Shown in pieces: positions 58,780-64,000 of a stretch of 64,000 nt of DNA. The translations under genes were made by a program, and so were the position numbers. The DNA is taken from the NCBI GenBank assembly GCA_950106755.1, contig OX467088.1, positions 16,042,001 to 16,106,000 on the forward strand. Reading direction: 5' to 3'. Source of the DNA: Climacium dendroides. Its lineage: Eukaryota; Streptophyta; Bryopsida; Hypnales; Climaciaceae. How positions within the stretch are numbered: position 1 is the first letter of the stretch; every line of letters starts with the position of its first letter. The notes beneath the pieces are model-generated. The model saw only the letters and a program-made list of their open reading frames with translations. It was not told the origin of the DNA and ran no database searches.

Positions 58780-59460
58780 CTTACGAACTTCGGTAGTCGT
58801 GGGAAAATATATTGATTTCGTTCTTGAATAGATCTAGAGTTGAGTTGGAGTATAAATTTGCAACAATATGCGACAGCAGCAGACTGTTCAGTGTTATTAG
58901 GGTATCGATTCCAGTCCAGCGTTCTGCAGGAGGTGTAGTTCTTACAGCTGCTCCCAAGCTGTTGTGCCTGTTCGCGTGGGATTTGTGAAACTGACTCACA
59001 AAGTGACAAACATCGCAATACCCACGGAATAGAGTCTTGATTTTGATTCTTGATTAGAGTCGAATTTGAATACATTTGCAACTGCAAGACCCAGTTTGTT
59101 GTCCACGGTTAGAGTGTCCATTGATTTCAGTGACTTCAGTGTAGGATACACTCCATCCTGCTGCAGGGGATGTGCGCAGTTCTAGCTTGCACCTGCTCTC
59201 GTTAAGATGCTGTCGGTGTGAAAGAAGAATCTCACAAGCATCACCACCCATAGACCATAGTAGATTATTTCCTTTGGACTGGAGTCGAATTGCATTGAGT
59301 ACGCACAATTGCAACAAGCCCCCACGCACCGTCTTATCCAACCTTAGGGTAACTATCGATTCCAGTGACTTCAATGTTATATATCCTCCACCCTGCTGTG
59401 AATTTTTGCACTTCCTTCCTAGATGCTGTGAAGTTTGATGTGGGATCCTGAGCTAACCGA
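58780..59460 (+). promoter_or_regulatory. Three diverged tandem repeats (about 230 bp) directly upstream of the P450 gene
   Basis: Units start near 58830, 59055 and 59280. Each begins with a gagtygaat-type block, then 'gcaacaa/gcaactgcaa', then 'ttagggtatcgattccagt' or a variant, then 'cctgctg'/'ctgcagga'. The last ends about 100 bp before the start codon at 59554. Position suggests promoter or 5' leader sequence; function is inferred from location only. Confidence 0.5.
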
Positions 59461-59553
59461 ATCTTAATTTCCCTCCAGCCCACGAATTCGATCGATTCGG
59501 AGCAGCTTGTGGGAAGTACTCCCCTGACTGAGAGGCCCGTCCCCGTCGTGATA

Positions 59554-62500
59554 ATGGATGTGGAGGTCTGGACCGCAGTGGCCCTCCTCATCCTGACTGT
59601 GGTCGCGTACCAGGTGGTGTGGAAGGCGCTTTGGGAGCCGCTCAGATTAGGTCGCATCATGGCCAAGCAGGGCGTCAAGGGACCACCCTTTCGGTTTCTG
59701 GTTGGCCAGCTTCCAGAGCAGAAAGTGTTCCTGGACTCGTTGCCGGAAGTCATTCCGATGGACAGCTATGCTACGTTGTCGCCCACCGTGACGCCGCAGT
59801 ACGCCCTCTACTTCCCCAAATTTCCAGGTGCTCCACCATTCCCTCTCATTTCCTGCAATTCACTTTGTGCTGGAGGAGACTACGTCCAGGTGCTGAGAAC
59901 TACTTCATGTTGCTGTGAACTCTGCGAGCTCTCTGTGAACTCTGTGAACTCTGCTGTGAACTCTGCTGTGAACTCTGCTGTGAACTCTGCTGTGAACTCT
60001 GCTGTGAACTCTGCTGTGAACTCTGCTGTGAACTCTGCGAGCTCTGTGTGAACTCTGTGAGCTCTGTGTGAACTCTGCGAGCTCTCTGCGAGCTCTCTGT
60101 GAGCTCTCTGTGAACTCTGTGAGCTGATTCAATGACTATGGTAGAAGTCCTATTTCTGATAACTTAGAGGGAAATTCGTCTCAATCTGTGCAAACATAAG
60201 GATGAGGAAGAGTGAAAAAAGAAAAAGAAAAACGAATTTTTTTTTCTCAAGAATGAATGTTTTTTTCAATGTAAATGTCAGGATTTTTCCTTGGGACCCA
60301 TGCTGATCTCATAGACTCACCTATTGTGGTTAGCTTTGGTACTCGTCCCCAAGGAAGAAGGGAAGAGAGATGAGTGAACAAGAAGTTACAAACAAGGAAT
60401 ATTTTTTTAACAAAGAATCTTTCTCAATGAATAGTGCATCCAAGTATTGTCTACAATTTAATGAAGGATTTTTTAAAATTATATTTTGGAGTATGAAAGC
60501 TTATTTTTAGAATTTAATTAAATATTTGGTACTAAAGTGTTGAATCTACTTTGTGCTAGATGAGGCAATTTCCTCTTCTTCACAATGCTTGAGATAAACC
60601 AATTTTCTCTACTTCTTTTTGTGCTAGGCAAGTTTTTTTTTCTAGATTCTCACAACTTCTTTTACTTCATTTTGTACTAGTCAAGTCAAGTTTTAGGTTA
60701 AAGGATTTCCTTTGCTTCATTTTGTGATAGATCAGTCTATAATTGATGATTTCTTATTGGAGGGATGTCCTTTTTGTGGGTGTACTTCTATCTTCTCCCA
60801 TCAGCCTCTACCTCTTCACTTATTTCTCCATTTTGAGGAATACAAGGAATAGGAGACATGACTTACAATTAGTGTTTTCAATAAGTTAATTGAAATTCAA
60901 TCCATAGTTATGTTGATGTTGGGTTTTTTCATTCCTACAATTTTGATTGATGATAATCATGGTTTCTTTTAGATGTTAAATGAACTTACGTTGGATGATT
61001 TTCAACAAGATGGGAATCAGAGTTATTCTTCTCTTCTTCAAATCTCTCATCTACTTTTCTATTATTGCATCTTGATGATTAGAAGACATGGTTTCTTTAA
61101 AGTTCTTTGATAGTACTTTCAAAGAAATTAGTTGAAGTCTCTTTTTTTTAGGAGTCAATAAGCATGGTTTCTTTCTTCTTCCATTCCTCCATCTCAGTAA
61201 ATGAGAGACATAGCCTCCTTTTTACAATTCACTTTGTGCTAGATGAACTCATGTAGAATGCTTTTCTACAAAGTAGGAGTTTGTTGTGCACTCTAATCTT
61301 TCCCCATTCATTTGCTGATTCCATCATATTGATGAATGGGAAAATTCATCAAGAACCAAAGACAAAGAATTGGAGATGAAGAAGTTTGTATATAGAATAT
61401 ACTAAAGCTTTTTGCTTAACTCTTCTTCTTTTATACCAAGAAAAGTATGAAATTTGATGAGTGCATTGAAATCTACTTTTAACTCATTCTACTTGTACAG
61501 GCGAGAAGCATTTCTTCTATTGGTGGGGGAATGTCACGCGCTTTGTGACGCGAGACCCAAATTTGGCGAAAGAAATATTTGTCAAGAACCATAATTCCTT
61601 GAAGTGGTCTCCATCTAAAAGTTATCTTGTCACCCAAATCTTTGGTAATGGGTTGATAGTTCTCGTAGGGCAGAAATGGACCATGGAGAGACAAGCAATC
61701 AATCCTTTTTTCCATCAAGACACACTCAAGGTGTGCCACCAACCATCAATTCAACTTCATGTAATTGTACTATTTAGATTTAGCATTGATTACATTCTTT
61801 TCAACCTCTAAAATCAGTTCAAATTATTAAAAAGTACTAAAGAAAAACAAATTCTTTGATACAACCTATGAAAGTTGAAGCATTTTTTACTTTAAGGATG
61901 TCTAATATCTATTGTGTGTAGTAGGTACTCCAATGACCTTTGTTTTAAGAAAATTGTAGTTTAATGTTCAAAATCTATTGGCATTTATTTAAAGGCGTTG
62001 ACAACACCTTCGTAGTGGTGGAGTTGTAGCATTGAATTCATGCAACGTACATCTTTATTAAACAAATGAGAATGTGCCCATAGCAAATGGTTAGAGGTAG
62101 AATATTCTACAATTGTTATTCTTAAGCTTGAGCAAATAGAGCTGAAAAAGCCATACATGTCATAGATACCAACATGAGTTAATATTGTTTATGTGATAGA
62201 GGTTTCTTGTACCTTGTTGTAGGACATGGTGGAAGCAATGGTGGAAGGAACTGGCACAGAAATTCATAAATGGGAGCAAATAGTAGCTCAAGCAGGAGGG
62301 ATTGCTGAAATTGATGTGGACCCAGATATTCATAGGATTTCAGGACGCATCCTATCATTGACGGCCTTTGGTGGTGACTTTGAGAAAGGGGAGCAAATAT
62401 ACAAGCTCCAAACTCAAATTGCCAAGGAGGTCTTCAAAGTGATGCGGGATGCAAAATCCATGTTCATTCCACTCTATAGGTACCAATTGCCATTTGATGT

Positions 62501-64000
62501 TTATCTAACTTTATTAAGCATGTCAAGAATATTTCCCACCATCAATAGTCAATGTAAAAGACCCTATTTGTGGCACAATTCAAAAGCCATCATACTTATA
62601 CCACTATACATCAATAGCTTACATTTCCAATTTTCAAATGTACTATATTGATTCATAGAGGCTACAAAGTAGCACAAATAGTTATATGGCATAAATAGCA
62701 TCTCTCACCTTTTATTTTCAGCAAATAGAGACTAACAAGTTACGTATGTTTTCAAATATATTGTTCACCAAAGATATCCCACTTGCATAGAATAATAATG
62801 GTACAAATACAAAAAAATTATAAATTTTAGTATTTTGTGAACTTGTCATGTAGATTTGGACTAGTTTTCACTCAAATATTGGTTAACACATTAAGAATCC
62901 AAGCTACACTTCTTTGGCTACTGCAGATTCTTAATAAAGCAGGTGCTGTACTTGTATTCGAAGCATAGGAATGTGCATAGTGTTGTCAGAACCTAACAGA
63001 TTCTAAATAGGTGGACTGGTGCACTAAAAAAATGCTCAAAATCAAGTGGATCACAGTACGTAGACCTAGAGTGTGGCTTTTCCATTGAAAATTTGATGCC
63101 AGTAGCTATTGAATGTCACGGTGAGCAATTTCTCTCAGTACAGTACATCCAATAAACCCAGATTGCTGATCTCCCACAATTAATTCAGTTTGAGGAAACC
63201 ATGAAACCCTTTTGAACAGGAAATTTCCTACGAAACAACACCGACACATCGACCAAATGATCGCGAAAGTCGACACTCTCCTGCGAGAAGTAATCGACAG
63301 TCGTTTGGAAGACGCCACTCGCAACGAAACAAGCTCGTACGGGAACGACCTTCTGGGGCTGATGCTGTCTGCTGCCAACGAGGGCTGGGAGAAAGACAGC
63401 CTGGAATTCAACCGCGCGTCTGTGTTCAACAACTGCAAGCTGTTCTACTTGGCAGGCCAAGACACAGTCGCCAACGCCACATGCTTCACGATGCTCATGT
63501 TGGCCTTGCATCCCGAATGGCAAGAGCGTGCTCGCAAGGAAGTTCTGGAGGTCATCGGCGACGAGGAACGTTTCAACGCTAGCGTGCTGTCTCGTCTCAA
63601 AGTGGTGGGGATGATCCTCAACGAGACCATGCGAACGTTTACACCTGGACCGACAATTACGAGATTGGTAGACGAGGATTTGCACCTAAAAAATCTGTTC
63701 ATTCCCAAGGGCATGACCGTCGAATTCGCAGCTGGAGTAGTGCACCTAGACAAGGAGTACTGGGGAGAGGACGCTGCGCAGTACAATCCCGGGAGGTTCG
63801 CGAATGGTGTTGCGGCCGCTTGCTCACATCCCCACGCGTTCAACCCGTTCGGCTTGGGGCCCAAGCTCTGCATCGGCAACAACTTCGCCGTGCTCGAAGC
63901 GAAGATCATCTTGGCTAGAGTGCTGCGCCGGTTTGAGCTCCGGCCGTCTCCCAATTACAAGCATTACCCTACGTTCGTCATCACGACAAGACCCAAGTTT
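59554..64000 (+). CDS. Cytochrome P450, CYP72 clan (3' end just outside window)
   Basis: A haem-thiolate monooxygenase, probably anchored in the ER by the N-terminal helix AVALLILTVVAYQVV. The exons join in frame: 59554-59827, 61501-61730, 62223-62479 and 63220 to the edge. Exon 1 has GPPFRFLVGQLPE, typical of CYP72-clan proteins. Exon 4 begins with the clan's KFPTKQHRHID region. It then has the I-helix LFYLAGQDTV (family: A/G-G-x-D/E-T), the ExxR helix motif ETMR and YNPGRF. The haem loop FGLGPKLCIGNNFA has Lys where FxxGxRxCxG usually has Arg. About 514 residues lie in the window, so only a few C-terminal residues are missing. ATG at 59554 is chosen because the anchor and proline-rich hinge follow it directly; an upstream in-frame extension uses GTG. 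No stops are seen, so it looks functional. CYP72-clan members act on hormones, fatty acids or terpenoids; the substrate cannot be told. Confidence 0.9.
59925..60125. repeat. 12-bp minisatellite at the start of P450 intron 1
   Basis: About eight copies of 'ctctgctgtgaa' are followed by 'ctctgtgagctctgtgtgaa' variants. It starts about 100 bp after the exon 1 donor. The open frames across it (a VNSA repeat on the plus strand, a VHSR repeat on the minus strand) are artefacts of a 12-bp period. Confidence 0.9.
60166..60460 (+). repeat. Repeat R3, copy 2 (inside P450 intron 1)
   Basis: Matches 57450-57770 as described there. Its presence on both sides of exon 1 suggests a local duplication or two insertions of one element. 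Confidence 0.75.
60461..61500 (+). other. Remainder of P450 intron 1, no gene seen
   Basis: AT-rich sequence with recurring 'ttcattttgtgctagatgaa' type phrases (60550-61240), a weak degenerate repeat. It ends at the acceptor TTGTACAG before exon 2. Confidence 0.6.

Noticed and set aside
59905..60132. Repetitive proteins across 59.9-60.13 kb (VNSA and VHSR repeats)
   Set aside because: Both are by-products of a 12-bp minisatellite whose length is a multiple of three; it lies in P450 intron 1.
1..64000. tRNA, rRNA or organelle sequence
   Set aside because: I saw no cloverleaf-like or rRNA-like conserved blocks and no plastid or mitochondrial genes.

Overview
This window looks like nuclear DNA of a streptophyte. 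It is intron-rich and mostly AT-rich, and only one gene appears intact: a CYP72-clan cytochrome P450 at the right edge (59554 onward). The rest is largely nested, decaying transposable elements. A plant-type SUVR SET domain and a plant P450 sit beside piggyBac, a DD34E Tc1-like element and a 'DFAENY/GHGKGE' protein, all unusual in flowering plants. I therefore infer a non-seed plant (bryophyte, lycophyte or fern) or a charophyte alga; the species is not determined.

Layout. 1-9100: AT-rich repeats and small MITEs. 9102-15444: a TTAA-flanked repeat (R1) split by a 5.4 kb piggyBac element (9732-15108) with a TTAA target duplication; unsplit R1 relatives lie at about 45.13-46.09 kb and 52.2-53.2 kb. 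16895-18704: a non-autonomous CACTA element. 19194-19413: a TTAA MITE. 19849-20860: a decayed Tc1-like transposase. About 21.85-44.59 kb: a large GC-richer element of about 13 kb, split by a 9.56 kb MULE-like element (30056-39614). 45.1-53.2 kb: TTAA MITEs and a hAT-like remnant. 53.6-56.65 kb: duplications and a 23-bp satellite. 56.7-64 kb: P450 upstream region and gene.

The most interesting part is the nested pair. The outer element carries two convergent genes. One (+ strand) links a coiled coil, a RING-like zinc finger and, downstream, a SUVR-type pre-SET/SET/post-SET histone methyltransferase. The other (- strand) encodes a transposase-like protein. The inner element carries a ParB-like plus DNA-methyltransferase-like gene, a SWIM-type zinc-finger protein, and an intronic array of 12 palindromes with a period of about 115 bp. 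So two nested mobile elements each carry a chromatin- or DNA-modifying module. The outer element is also dense in the palindrome AGTACT. These copies hold stops and frameshifts, so they are probably dead here, but the architecture should be intact in relatives elsewhere in the genome.

Limits: all domain calls are by eye from translated sequence. Exon boundaries are inferred from GT/AG and reading frame. Counts are approximate.
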